Notes: generated from the sequence alone by a model not told the origin. A stretch of 64,000 nucleotides of DNA from an uncultured Aquimarina sp. (GCF_947492405.1 NZ_CANLMP010000002.1:372001-436000); one strand, 5' to 3'. Shown: positions 44,957 to 54,578, numbered from the stretch's first letter. Numbers and translations: made by a program.

Positions 44957-46303
44957 TTAATAATGAAAGTGTTTACTTTCTTCTATATAAGGATTACCCT
45001 TTGCTAACAATGGGGCTTTAGTAAGTGCTTTAAATACTATAAATAAGAACAATCCTAAGAATAGTAACACAGCACTGATCTCCGTAATACCAATAAACCA
45101 GGACTCTCCTACCGTTGCAGGCATTACCATATTAAATATATCTACATAATGTCCACATAAGATAATAACACCAGCCATTACAACAAACCAATTGATACGT
45201 TTGTAATCACTATTCATTAATACCAATAATGGGAAAATAAAATTCATTACTACCATCCCAAAGAAAGGAAGTTTATAATCCTCTATACGTGTAATAAAAT
45301 AAGTTACTTCTTCAGGAATATTGGAATACCAGATTAACATGAACTGAGAGAACCATAAATATGTCCAAAATATACTTACACCAAACATAAACTTGGCCAA
45401 ATCATGGATATGACTATCATTTACAAACTCCATATATCCTTTTGACTTTAGGTATATTGTTATTAATGCAATAGTAGTAATACCTGAAACAAATAAACTT
45501 GCAAAAACATACCAGCCAAATAAAGTACTAAACCAGTGTGGATCAAAACTCATAATCCAATCCCAAGAAGCCATAGATTCCGTATATATAAAGAATACTA
45601 GGAATCCTGCTGCAATCTTAAAGCTTTTTTTATACCATTTATTACCTGTTGGATCTTCATCTTGCTTTCTAGAATACTTCACAGCAAAATGACGATAAAG
45701 CAACCATCCTCCTAAGAAAATTGCAGCTCGAATAATAAATCCTGTTCCATTTAACCAACCTGATTTACCTTGAATCAATTTATCATGAGCCACCACTTCT
45801 GGATCCGCCCATACGAATAAATGATTTATATGAAAACCTGATAAAGCAAGTATTACGAAAAGTATAATTCCACCAGGAACCAAATACGCTGTAATAGCTT
45901 CCATTACTCTAAATAAAACCGGAGACCACCCTGCTTGCGAAGCAAATTGAATTGCATAAAAAGCTAACACGCCTAATGCAATCATAAAAAAGAAAAATGC
46001 TGCTACATATAATGCTGCCCAGGGCTTATTTTGTAATTGATGTAACAAATGTTTATAATGCTCATCTCCACCATGTGCATCTTCTTTTCCATGAGTTTCT
46101 GTACCATGATTTTCATTTGCGTGATCACCACTTGTTGCTTTTGCATCACCATGGCCTCCTCCATGAGCATCGTGGGCTGCCATCTCTTTTTTTACATCTT
46201 CGATAGTACTAGGAGCTGATAGAAAACCATAAGTAAGCCCTAAAGCGCCTATAACCACGAGGATGATAGAAAATAATCTTAATTTACTTGATAGCGTATA
46301 CAT
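44957..46303 (-). CDS. actF: Alternative complex III subunit ActF
   Basis: A 448-residue integral subunit with about ten helices, paralogous in fold to ActC but without the quinone-site helices. After the first helix comes a loop (42-88) with ten histidines (GGGHGD, HANENHG, HGKEDAHGGDEHYKH). Conserved membrane regions include ESMASWDWIMSFDPHWFSTLFGWYVFA and SVFWTYLWFSQ-like SIFWTYLWFSQFMLIWYSNIP. It contributes to the membrane arm of ACIII. It lies 33 bases before oxidase subunit II, consistent with a shared transcript and a supercomplex. Confidence 0.94.
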   Translation of the reverse strand: MYTLSSKLRLFSIILVVIGALGLTYGFLSAPSTIEDVKKEMAAHDAHGGGHGDAKATSGDHANENHGTETHGKEDAHGGDEHYKHLLHQLQNKPWAALYVAAFFFFMIALGVLAFYAIQFASQAGWSPVLFRVMEAITAYLVPGGIILFVILALSGFHINHLFVWADPEVVAHDKLIQGKSGWLNGTGFIIRAAIFLGGWLLYRHFAVKYSRKQDEDPTGNKWYKKSFKIAAGFLVFFIYTESMASWDWIMSFDPHWFSTLFGWYVFASLFVSGITTIALITIYLKSKGYMEFVNDSHIHDLAKFMFGVSIFWTYLWFSQFMLIWYSNIPEEVTYFITRIEDYKLPFFGMVVMNFIFPLLVLMNSDYKRINWFVVMAGVIILCGHYVDIFNMVMPATVGESWFIGITEISAVLLFLGLFLFIVFKALTKAPLLAKGNPYIEESKHFHY

Positions 46304-46342
46304 ATTTATATAATATCGTTATTCTTAACTTTTACTAGTGCA

Positions 46343-46990
46343 CTAGTGTGCGTTATCATGATTTTCTTCTGTTGCTTGGTGTGGAGTTTCCTCTACTTTT
46401 GCTGCTACTACATCAGAATCAATACGGGGTGTTTTACCTTCTAAATCTGCCTTCAGTTTTTGTACATACTGAACAATCTGCCAACGTTCGTGTTCGCTTG
46501 TTTGAGAAGCATAAGATCCCATTGAGTTAATACCATAGTACATTACGTGATAAATACTACCTTCCGTAATTGCTCTACCAATATCATCATAACTAGGAAC
46601 ACCTAAAATCTTTTCCCTTTGTACTAATGTTCCTTTACCATCTCCTTTACCTCCGTGACAAATAGCACAGTAAATATCATATAAAGCTTTTCCAGCTTCC
46701 TCGTTCTCCTTAGTGTAGCGTATTGCATTCTTTAAAGAATCCTTAGCCAGTTGGTAACCTTCTGTAGAATTTTTGTAATCATATGGCATCCAACCTCTCG
46801 GAATAGAACCTTCTACAGGCAACATAGCTTCCTGACCTCCTGGAAAAACTCCGTATTGACCATAAGTTTCATAACCTACTGGCGCATACATATTAGGCAT
46901 ATATTGATAATTAGGCTTTGTATCTTTTTTACAAGAAACAATACTGATCATCATTATTGCTACTACTATTATATTTATACTATTCTTCAT
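46343..46990 (-). CDS. actE: Alternative complex III subunit ActE, mono-heme cytochrome c lipoprotein
   Basis: A 215-residue lipoprotein (lipobox SIVSC, Cys20) with one class I heme c site, CAICH, in YDIYCAICHGGKGDGKG; the distal Met is probably in MYYGINSMGSYASQ. A proline-rich N-terminal part (YMPNMYAPVGYETYGQYG) matches ActE. It passes electrons from ActA toward the oxidase. It overlaps nothing but starts 5 bases after actD. Confidence 0.95.
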   Translation of the reverse strand: MKNSINIIVVAIMMISIVSCKKDTKPNYQYMPNMYAPVGYETYGQYGVFPGGQEAMLPVEGSIPRGWMPYDYKNSTEGYQLAKDSLKNAIRYTKENEEAGKALYDIYCAICHGGKGDGKGTLVQREKILGVPSYDDIGRAITEGSIYHVMYYGINSMGSYASQTSEHERWQIVQYVQKLKADLEGKTPRIDSDVVAAKVEETPHQATEENHDNAH

Positions 46991-46995
46991 TATTA

Positions 46996-47535
46996 CTAAT
47001 GGTTATCTTCTTGCTTATCTATTACTTTAATCTCTACCGCACCTGTATTACTTAAGAAACTTGTCATGGCATCCACATCGTGATGACCTGCATCAACTTC
47101 CATTAAGAAATGGTCATCAGTAGTTCTTACATCAGGATTTTCAGCTTCTTTAAAAGGCCACAATTTACTTCTCATATAAAAAGTAATTACCATTAAATGC
47201 GCTGCAAAGAAAACTGTAAGTTCGAACATAATTGGAACAAAAGCCGGCATATTCTCGATATAACTAAAACTTGGTTTTCCACCAATGTTTTGAGGCCAAT
47301 CTTCAATCATGATGTAATTCATCATAGTGATTGCTACCGTAAGCCCAACACATCCATACATAAATGCAGTGATAGCCAACTTTGTTGGAGCTAATCCCAT
47401 TGCTTTATCAAGACCGTGAACAGGAAAAGGAGTGTAAACCTCTTCTATATGATAATGTTCCGCACGTACTTGCTTTACAGCGTCCATTAGGACATCATCA
47501 TCTGTATATAATGCATGTATAACTTTAGATGCCAT
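46996..47535 (-). CDS. actD: Alternative complex III subunit ActD (DUF3341)
   Basis: A 179-residue DUF3341 protein. The N-terminal cytoplasmic domain (VIHALYTDDDVLMDAVKQVR, YTPFPVHGLDKAMGL) precedes two helices (LAITAFMYGCVGLTVAITMM and AFVPIMFELTVFFAAHLMVITFYM). It lies between actC (4 bases) and actE (5 bases). The function within ACIII is structural as far as known. Confidence 0.93.
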   Translation of the reverse strand: MASKVIHALYTDDDVLMDAVKQVRAEHYHIEEVYTPFPVHGLDKAMGLAPTKLAITAFMYGCVGLTVAITMMNYIMIEDWPQNIGGKPSFSYIENMPAFVPIMFELTVFFAAHLMVITFYMRSKLWPFKEAENPDVRTTDDHFLMEVDAGHHDVDAMTSFLSNTGAVEIKVIDKQEDNH

Positions 47536-47539
47536 ACTT

Positions 47540-49279
47540 CTAGTTGTTTTTTAATTTTTCAGCTTGTCCTGCCCAATCATCGCGTTGTGCTCTTCCTGGG
47601 AAAGATCCTGTGATACTATCTAATAAATTATATTCAGTCTCGGTCATTCTGCTTACCTGATCAAAGGTGAATATCCCGATTTCGTTTAATTTCTTTTCCA
47701 TTACCGGACCAATACCATTTACTTTCTTAAGGTCATCCGCAGTTTGTGTATCCGCGTCAAAAGTACCTAAGTTTCCTAGTAGATTGTTTATATCATCCTG
47801 ACTAGCCTCTTCAGTTGGAGCAGGAGTTTCAGTATCTACTGATATTTCTTCTGTAGTAACTTGAGTCTTCACTTTAGGTAATTCATCCCTATGATCTATA
47901 CCAGCTTCTCTAAGTTTTTTATATTTCTCTCCTGATGATTTTAAAATTGTTTTCACCTCCGCTTGTGCAATTACAGGGAACGTACGGGCATATAACAAAA
48001 ACAATACAAAGAAGAATCCTATCGTTCCTATAAATATTCCAATATCAACAAATGTTGGCGAGAACATTGTCCAAGATGATGGCAGATAATCTCTATGAAG
48101 TGAAGTCACAATAATTACAAATCGCTCAAACCACATTCCAATGTTTACAACAATAGAAATTATGAAAGAGAACATTATACTTCTTCTTAGTTTAGGGAAC
48201 CACATAAACTGTGGTGAGAATACATTACAAGACATCATTGCCCAGTATGCCCACCAGTAAGGCCCAGTTGCTCTATTTAAGAATGCATATTGTTCGTACT
48301 CTACTCCAGAGTACCAAGCAACAAACAGTTCGGTTATATACGCTACACCAACTATAGAACCGGTAATCATAATTACAATGTTCATTAATTCTATATGCTG
48401 TATAGTAATATAATTTTCGAGGTTAGATACCTTTCTCATAATAATAAGAAGTGTATTTACCATTGCAAATCCTGAGAAGATCGCACCTGCCACGAAATAA
48501 GGAGGGAAAATCGTGGTATGCCATCCAGGAATAACCGAGGTAGCAAAGTCAAAGGATACAATTGTATGCACAGAAAGTACTAGTGGAGTTGCTAAACCTG
48601 CAAGTACTAAAGACACTTCTTCAAAACGTTGCCAGTCTTTTGCTCTACCACTCCATCCAAATGAAAGGATACTATATATTTTTTTATTGAAAGGTGTAAT
48701 TGCACGGTCTCTGATCATTGCAAAATCAGGTAACAAACCAGTCCACCAAAATACTAATGACACCGAGAGATAGGTCGAAATTGCGAATACATCCCAAAGT
48801 AATGGGGAGTTAAAGTTTACCCATAAAGACCCAAACTGATTCGGAATAGGCAATACCCAATACGCTAACCAAGGACGTCCCATATGTATGATTGGAAATA
48901 AACCTGCTTGAATAACCGAAAATATAGTCATTGCTTCTGCAGATCTGTTAATCGCCATTCTCCATTTTTGACGGAATAATAATAGTACCGCTGAAATTAA
49001 AGTTCCAGCGTGACCTATACCTACCCACCAAACGAAGTTGGTAATATCCCAGGCCCATCCTACTGTTTTATTTAATCCCCAGGTTCCAATACCTGTAGAC
49101 ACTGTGTAAATTATACAACCTATTCCCCAAAGGAAAGCAATAAGAGCGATAGAAAACACAATCCACCAAGATTTATTTGCTTTACCTTCAACTGGTGCAG
49201 CAACATCCACAGTTACATCGTGGTACGTTTTATCGCCAGTTACTAAAGGTTTTCTTATAGGTGCTTCGTAATGAGACAT
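47540..49279 (-). CDS. actC: Alternative complex III subunit ActC (NrfD/PsrC family) with helix-hairpin-helix tail
   Basis: A 579-residue quinol-binding membrane subunit. About ten helices (residues 35-470) carry the NrfD/PsrC pattern, e.g. DITNFVWWVGIGHAGTLIS, HMGRPWLAYWVLP and TGPYWWAYWAMMSCNVFSPQF. A cytoplasmic tail of about 100 residues follows. Its end (about 515-579) has VNGIGPVMEKKLNEIGIFTFDQV, a helix-hairpin-helix like those fused to some ribosomal L21 and NuoE proteins, joined by an acidic, low-complexity linker. Typical ActC ends soon after the last helix, so the tail is an addition. The frame is continuous to the stop and actD begins 4 bases later. Confidence 0.94.
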   Translation of the reverse strand: MSHYEAPIRKPLVTGDKTYHDVTVDVAAPVEGKANKSWWIVFSIALIAFLWGIGCIIYTVSTGIGTWGLNKTVGWAWDITNFVWWVGIGHAGTLISAVLLLFRQKWRMAINRSAEAMTIFSVIQAGLFPIIHMGRPWLAYWVLPIPNQFGSLWVNFNSPLLWDVFAISTYLSVSLVFWWTGLLPDFAMIRDRAITPFNKKIYSILSFGWSGRAKDWQRFEEVSLVLAGLATPLVLSVHTIVSFDFATSVIPGWHTTIFPPYFVAGAIFSGFAMVNTLLIIMRKVSNLENYITIQHIELMNIVIMITGSIVGVAYITELFVAWYSGVEYEQYAFLNRATGPYWWAYWAMMSCNVFSPQFMWFPKLRRSIMFSFIISIVVNIGMWFERFVIIVTSLHRDYLPSSWTMFSPTFVDIGIFIGTIGFFFVLFLLYARTFPVIAQAEVKTILKSSGEKYKKLREAGIDHRDELPKVKTQVTTEEISVDTETPAPTEEASQDDINNLLGNLGTFDADTQTADDLKKVNGIGPVMEKKLNEIGIFTFDQVSRMTETEYNLLDSITGSFPGRAQRDDWAGQAEKLKNN

Positions 49280-49316
49280 AATCCTTTATAATTGAATTGA
49301 TTCTTTATTTAGTTAA

Positions 49317-52300
49317 TTAGGCTTCCGTAGTATTTCTTACTTTCGTCTGATACATCACATTCGGTTTAGTACCTACGTGCTCTAGTAAGTGATACATACG
49401 TTTATCCTCTGTTAATTTAGCTACTTCACTATCTTTATCATTGATATCGCCAAATGTCATAGCTCCTGAAGAACAAGCTGCTGAACAAGCAGTTTGGAAT
49501 TCTCCATCTTTAATAGCTCTTCCATCTCTCTTAGCATCCAAAATTGTCTTTTGTGTCATTTGAATACACATAGAACATTTTTCCATAACTCCTCTAGAAC
49601 GAACAGTAACATCAGGATTTAATACCATACGACCTAAGTCATTATTCATATGATAATCAAACTCGTCATTCTCATTATACAAGAACCAGTTAAATCTACG
49701 TACTTTATAAGGACAGTTGTTTGCACAATATCTAGTACCTACACAACGGTTATATGCCATATGGTTCTGACCTTGTCTTCCGTGAGATGTTGCCGCAACA
49801 GGACAAACAGTTTCACAAGGTGCATGATTACAATGTTGACACATTACAGGTTGGAATGCAACTTCTGGATTATCAGAAGGCACTTCCATCTCTCCAAATT
49901 CAGACAAAGAACTACTTAACCCTTTCATGTCATTCTTCTTTTGATTATCACCATCAAAGCTATCTTCTGAAGAATAATAACGGTCAATACGTAACCAGTG
50001 CATATCACGAGATCTACGAATCTCTGATTTACCTACAACAGGAACATTATTTTCCGCGTGACAAGCTATTACACAAGCACCACACCCGGTACAAGCATTT
50101 AAGTCGATAGAAAGATTAAAATGATGTCCGACTGAACGATCAAATTCATCCCAAAGATCAACTTCCGGAGAAGTAACTTCGAATTCGATGTGATCTTTAC
50201 TTACATGAGGAACAGAATTCCACTCTTTCTTATCTTTTGTATTAAATATCTCTAGTGTCGTTTCCTTAATAATATCTCCACGACCCATTAATGTATTATG
50301 CAATTGAACACAAGCAAACTCGTGAGTACCTTCAGCTTTAGTTATAGCTACAGATTGAACTGCATTTTGATTTTGATATAATGCATACGCATTTACACCA
50401 ACTTGCATCTCTTCTTTAAGGCCCGCTTTTTTACCATACCCCAATGCTAGACCAATAGAACCCTGCGCTTGACCTGGCTGTATAATAACTGGTACTGTTA
50501 TACTAACACCATTAACCGTAACAGTAGCATAGCTTCCGTTTAAAGCACCATTAGCTACATTTTCATTTATCAAGCCATTAGCCTCTGCATCTGCCCTAGA
50601 AATTGTAAGGTAATTATCCCAAGAAGCTCTAGTAATTGGATCTGGCATTTCTTGCAACCAAGGGTTGTTCGCCTGTTGCCCATCACCTAATGCTGTTTTT
50701 GTGTATAATGTAAGTTCTAGTCCGTTTGATTTTGCAGTAGATAATCTTCTTGCCGCAGCCCCAACATTAGGACCAACCGGCACTTCAGTTTCTGTAATAT
50801 CTCCTTCTGGAGCAGCAATAGCAGTTTCTAATGACTCCTTTGCCAACACTGGCTTAACCAATACTCCATCATGTAATGCCTGATTCCAAGAAGTTCCACC
50901 AAGAACACCTGTCCAAGCACTTTTTATATAATCGTTATAGGAAGCAGTATTTCCAGTCCACTTTAATAATGTTTCCTGAAACTGTCTTGTATCAAATAAA
51001 GGTCGAATAGTAGGCTGCATTAAACTGTAGCTACCTTTCTTTAATTCTACATCTCCCCAAGACTCTAAATAATGTGGAGTTGTAGCAATATAATTACAAC
51101 TTGAAGCGGTTTCATCATCATGCATGCTAAATGCTACTGATACATCCACTTTTTCTAAACCTGCTTTAAACTCAGCCGCATTAGCAAGAGAGTATACAGG
51201 ATTAACACCTGCAATCAAAAGACCACCAACACGTCCTGCGTTCATATCCTTTACTAACTGAGCAACAGCTTTTGCATTACCCTGACGTATTTTTCGTGGT
51301 GTGCTCTCATTAAAGGCTTTACTACTAATATGTTTATTAATAGCTAAAACCAATAATTGTGCATCTACATCCTGAATTCCCGAAACAACAACAGCGTTGC
51401 TTCCGGCTTTCTGAATTTGCTTAGCTGCTTTTACAACCGCTGCATCTAATTCAGCATCTAACGATCCTTTAGACCCAGCACCTGTTACATATTTATATAA
51501 TGCGGCTAACACCTGCTTTTGTTGTGTAGGTGTTGCTTTAATTCTTTTATCAGCATTTGCTCCTGAAAGTGACATATTTGCCTCAAACTGAATATGCTTT
51601 GACATTTTTCCGTTTTTCGGAACACGCCCTTTAGCATAACCAGAATCGTATCCTCCTCCTTGCCAATCTCCTAAGAAATCCGCAGCAACACTAACAATAG
51701 TATTTACTTTAGAAAAGTCATAATCCGCTAATGCTCTTTCACCATACATCATCTCATACGCGTCCAAAGCTTCACTAGAAGAAACAGCATCATATACAAC
51801 GTGAGAAACATTACTATATTTAGCTTTGAATTCTGCTATTAACTTAGAAGTTGAGGGACTAGAAAAAGTCTGAGTTAATAAAACAATTTGTTTACCTCCA
51901 AGACTATTTAACTTAGTGCCTACCTCTTTATCTAGTTCTTCCCAACTAATATCTTGTTCTCCTTTTCTAGGACCTCTCAAACGAGAATTATCATATAAAG
52001 AAAGAACAGATGCGTGAACTCTAGCATTTGCATCTCCATTAGAAGTAGCTAGGTTATTATTCTCAACTTTTATTGGACGACCTTCTCTTGTTTTAATTAA
52101 AACACTTGCAAAATCAAAACCATCAGCAATTGTAGTTGCATAATAGTTAGCAACACCAGGAACAATTCTATCTGGTTGCACAACATATGGTATTGACTTA
52201 ATCACTGGCCCTTCACAAGCTGCTAAAGATGCAGCTGCTGTACTAAAACCTACATATTTAAGAAAATCACGACGAGAAGTCGAAGAATTTTCCAGAGATG

Positions 52301-52427
52301 ATTTATCTCCTAAAAACTCATCCGTAGGAATTTCCTGAACGAACTCATTTTGTTGTAGCGTCTCAACAATAGAGCTATCTTCTTTTAGCTCTTCAACACT
52401 TTTCCAGTATTTCTTGTTTGATGACAT
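49317..52427 (-). CDS. actB: Alternative complex III subunit ActB (molybdopterin-oxidoreductase-like plus Fe-S)
   Basis: A 1036-residue periplasmic subunit. A twin-arginine motif (SRRDFLK, near 52-58) and a following cysteine in AACEG suggest Tat export with lipid attachment. The large N-terminal part resembles the molybdopterin oxidoreductase fold, which in ACIII lacks cofactor. The C-terminal part (about 765-1010) has ferredoxin-like cysteine clusters: CTGCGACVIACHAEN, CQHCNHAPCETVCP, CVGTRYCANNCPY and CSMCIQ. Four clusters (three 4Fe-4S and one 3Fe-4S in known structures) carry electrons from quinol to ActA. The gene is in the standard position after actA. Confidence 0.95.
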   Translation of the reverse strand: MSSNKKYWKSVEELKEDSSIVETLQQNEFVQEIPTDEFLGDKSSLENSSTSRRDFLKYVGFSTAAASLAACEGPVIKSIPYVVQPDRIVPGVANYYATTIADGFDFASVLIKTREGRPIKVENNNLATSNGDANARVHASVLSLYDNSRLRGPRKGEQDISWEELDKEVGTKLNSLGGKQIVLLTQTFSSPSTSKLIAEFKAKYSNVSHVVYDAVSSSEALDAYEMMYGERALADYDFSKVNTIVSVAADFLGDWQGGGYDSGYAKGRVPKNGKMSKHIQFEANMSLSGANADKRIKATPTQQKQVLAALYKYVTGAGSKGSLDAELDAAVVKAAKQIQKAGSNAVVVSGIQDVDAQLLVLAINKHISSKAFNESTPRKIRQGNAKAVAQLVKDMNAGRVGGLLIAGVNPVYSLANAAEFKAGLEKVDVSVAFSMHDDETASSCNYIATTPHYLESWGDVELKKGSYSLMQPTIRPLFDTRQFQETLLKWTGNTASYNDYIKSAWTGVLGGTSWNQALHDGVLVKPVLAKESLETAIAAPEGDITETEVPVGPNVGAAARRLSTAKSNGLELTLYTKTALGDGQQANNPWLQEMPDPITRASWDNYLTISRADAEANGLINENVANGALNGSYATVTVNGVSITVPVIIQPGQAQGSIGLALGYGKKAGLKEEMQVGVNAYALYQNQNAVQSVAITKAEGTHEFACVQLHNTLMGRGDIIKETTLEIFNTKDKKEWNSVPHVSKDHIEFEVTSPEVDLWDEFDRSVGHHFNLSIDLNACTGCGACVIACHAENNVPVVGKSEIRRSRDMHWLRIDRYYSSEDSFDGDNQKKNDMKGLSSSLSEFGEMEVPSDNPEVAFQPVMCQHCNHAPCETVCPVAATSHGRQGQNHMAYNRCVGTRYCANNCPYKVRRFNWFLYNENDEFDYHMNNDLGRMVLNPDVTVRSRGVMEKCSMCIQMTQKTILDAKRDGRAIKDGEFQTACSAACSSGAMTFGDINDKDSEVAKLTEDKRMYHLLEHVGTKPNVMYQTKVRNTTEA

Positions 52428-52483
52428 ATATAATTGATATTAGCTTCTTACTTATTTTCTCGCTTAAACGAATAAATCATTTA

Positions 52484-53803
52484 TTAATAATGGCACTTAC
52501 CACATTCCAGTCCACCCATTTGAGCAGCCGTCAATTTATCCACGCCATATTTCTTAGACAATTCGGCATGAATTTTTTCATAGTACTCATTGCCTTCTAC
52601 TTTTACATTTGTCTCTCTGTGACAGTTAATACACCATCCCATTGTTAACGGAGCATGTTGATACATAATCTCCATCTCTTCTACAGGACCGTGACATTTT
52701 TGACACTCTATCCCTGCAACACTTACGTGCTGAGAGTGATTAAAGTATGCAAAGTCAGGAAGATTATGAATACGAACCCATTTTACAGGCTCTGTATCTC
52801 CCGTGTAAGATTGTGTGTTTTCATCCCAACCTACGGCTTTATATAATTTCTTAATCTCTCCATCATAAAACTCTTTAGAGTAGTCTGCAGTTGCCGTAGC
52901 ATCCGCAACTTCACTAATTGACTTATGACAGTTCATACAAACATTTAATGAAGGAATTCCTGAATGTTTAGAAACTCTAGCAGAAGAGTGACAATATTTA
53001 CACTCTATCTTATTATCACCTGCATGAATCTTGTGCGAATAATGAATTGGCTGAATCGGCATATACCCTTGATCAACACCTACTTGCATAAAGTATCCAT
53101 ATACAAAGTACCCACTAGCCAACAATAAAAATATTGCAGACACTAACACTAAGAATTGGTTTTGTACAAATGCTTTCCATATTGGAGTTCTAGCTTCTGT
53201 CTCTGGTAATTCAACACCATTTGCTTCTGCAAAACTTCTAAGTGTTTTGTTTACTAAAAACAATACAACTACTAACATTAGGAACACTAATGCCAACGCA
53301 GCTAAAACCAGATTAGAAGAAACTCCTGACCCGTCAGAACCTGAACCTCCCCCAACTTTCTCTTCTCGAGGCGGTGGATCAGCTTTTGGAACAGAAACAT
53401 ATGCTAAAATATCATCAATATCCGTGTTTGTTAACTGCGGAAATGCGTTCATAGCAGTTTTGTTGTACTCTTCAAAAATAGCAACAGCATCTGCATCACC
53501 AGAAGCAATCATTGCAGCACTATTCTTAATCCAAGAATATAACCATTCCGTATCACGCCTTTCTGTAACTCCAAACAGCGCTGGACCTGTCATCTTTTTA
53601 TAACGCTTATGACAAGCAGCACATAGCGATTTAAATAACGCTTCTCCTTTAGCCACATCTCCGCCTGCGGCAGATTCTGCAGCAACAGCTTCAGTAGATG
53701 CTGCTTCTTCTTGAGCAAAAACTGGATTCAATAAAGAGAACAAAAAAACAGTTCCTAGAAGTAGGAGTTTTGAGGCTGAATTTCGGTATTTCACCTGTTT
53801 CAT
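52484..53803 (-). CDS. actA: Alternative complex III subunit ActA, multiheme cytochrome c
   Basis: A 439-residue multiheme protein with a signal peptide (LLLLGTVFLFSLLNPVFAQ). It has an N-terminal mono-heme cytochrome c domain (C61AACH65), a membrane helix (NLVLAALALVFLMLVVVLFLV), a second helix (FLVLVSAIFLLLASGYFVYGYF), and a multiheme domain with CKYCH, CMNCH, CQKCH, CINCH and CGKCH. That makes six CxxCH motifs, one more than the pentaheme ActA usually described. The protein wires quinol-derived electrons through the complex. It begins the operon act A-B-C-D-E-F-coxII-coxI. A TAnnTTTG element lies about 92 bases upstream of the ATG. Confidence 0.94.
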   Translation of the reverse strand: MKQVKYRNSASKLLLLGTVFLFSLLNPVFAQEEAASTEAVAAESAAGGDVAKGEALFKSLCAACHKRYKKMTGPALFGVTERRDTEWLYSWIKNSAAMIASGDADAVAIFEEYNKTAMNAFPQLTNTDIDDILAYVSVPKADPPPREEKVGGGSGSDGSGVSSNLVLAALALVFLMLVVVLFLVNKTLRSFAEANGVELPETEARTPIWKAFVQNQFLVLVSAIFLLLASGYFVYGYFMQVGVDQGYMPIQPIHYSHKIHAGDNKIECKYCHSSARVSKHSGIPSLNVCMNCHKSISEVADATATADYSKEFYDGEIKKLYKAVGWDENTQSYTGDTEPVKWVRIHNLPDFAYFNHSQHVSVAGIECQKCHGPVEEMEIMYQHAPLTMGWCINCHRETNVKVEGNEYYEKIHAELSKKYGVDKLTAAQMGGLECGKCHY

Positions 53804-53894
53804 ATTATTAAGTAGAATTATCGTCTAAATTTTGGTATGGTTTTTTCACTATTCGCAAAAAACAGGTAAAAACCACATCCATTTAATTCGACAG

Positions 53895-53902
53895 CAAAAG
53901 TA
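53895..53902 (-). promoter_or_regulatory. Candidate -7 element of the act-cox operon
   Basis: On the - strand TACTTTTG, an exact TAnnTTTG match 92 bases before the actA ATG. No TTG at -33 spacing was found. It lies in the 222-base divergent region shared with the SPOR-like gene. Confidence 0.45.
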
Positions 53903-54000
53903 CTATAATAAGTCGATTTTAGAAATGTTAGCGAACTGTTAAGTACTAATTTATAATAATTCTAAATAATATTTTTAAAGGAAATTGAGTTATTAAACTT

Positions 54001-54008
54001 TACCTTTG
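54001..54008 (+). promoter_or_regulatory. Candidate -7 element for the SPOR-like gene
   Basis: TACCTTTG, an exact match 18 bases before the ATG, which implies a very short leader. A TTG at 53985 is closer than the usual -33 spacing. Confidence 0.5.
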
Positions 54009-54025
54009 TATCAAATCTATTTGTA

Positions 54026-54478
54026 ATGAGAATTTTAAACAAAAAAAACAACCTTTTACTACTAGGTTTTTGTTTTACAGGAATCACTTATATAAACGCA
54101 CAAGACTCTACTAATTCCGATAATCCATCGGTTTTTACTACAATAGAGATGACTCCTCCTGCAGAAGCTGTAGTAAACATTAATCAAGACCCCAGAATTA
54201 AACAACTACTGGATATCAAGACAAAAATGGACAAAGACGGTGTTCTTAGCGAAAACTACCGTATCCAATTATATAACGGAAACATGAATGAAGCCCAAAA
54301 GGTTCTAAAAAAAGCAGAAGCAACTTTTCCGCAATGGAGAACTGATATAAAATGGGAAACTCCAGATTTCAAAGTCTGGATCGGTAACTATAGAAGTAAA
54401 CTAGAAACCGATAGAGCTTTAAAAGACATAAAAAAAGAATTTGCAGGCGCATTTCCTTTTAAGCCAGAAAAAAAATAA
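54026..54478 (+). CDS. Secreted SPOR-like domain protein
   Basis: A 150-residue protein with a signal peptide (LLLLGFCFTGITYINA). The C-terminal part (about 75-145) resembles the SPOR fold: YRIQLYNGNMNEAQKVLKKAEATFPQWRTDI, then VWIGNYRSKLETDRALKDIKKEFAGAFPF. SPOR domains bind denuded glycan strands of peptidoglycan, typically at division sites. The gene is single, read away from the act operon, with a strong terminator. The functional assignment rests on the family; which glycan it binds is unknown. Confidence 0.82.
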   Translation: MRILNKKNNLLLLGFCFTGITYINAQDSTNSDNPSVFTTIEMTPPAEAVVNINQDPRIKQLLDIKTKMDKDGVLSENYRIQLYNGNMNEAQKVLKKAEATFPQWRTDIKWETPDFKVWIGNYRSKLETDRALKDIKKEFAGAFPFKPEKK

Positions 54479-54500
54479 ACACAACACATTTAAAAAAAAC

Positions 54501-54530
54501 AAAGCCCGATCATATGATCGGGCTTTTTCT
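54501..54530 (+). terminator. Terminator after the SPOR-like gene
   Basis: AAAGCCCGATCAT followed directly by ATGATCGGGCTTT, a perfect 26-base palindrome, then TTCT. It lies 22 bases after the stop codon and just before the IS element. Confidence 0.9.
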
Positions 54531-54543
54531 ATACCATTGTCCT

Positions 54544-54562
54544 GTCCTAAAATAAGTTGACA
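54544..54562 (+). repeat. IS3 left inverted repeat
   Basis: GTCCTAAAATAAGTTGACA. It matches the reverse complement of the right end at 18 of 19 positions (AAG against AGG at the single difference). Confidence 0.9.
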
Positions 54563-54578
54563 CAAACTTGACTTATTT

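Noticed and set aside
45997..46206. Histidine- and leucine-rich 69-residue ORF on the + strand
   Set aside because: It is the reverse complement of the His-rich loop of actF; the composition is a mirror of that codon pattern and there is no independent start context.
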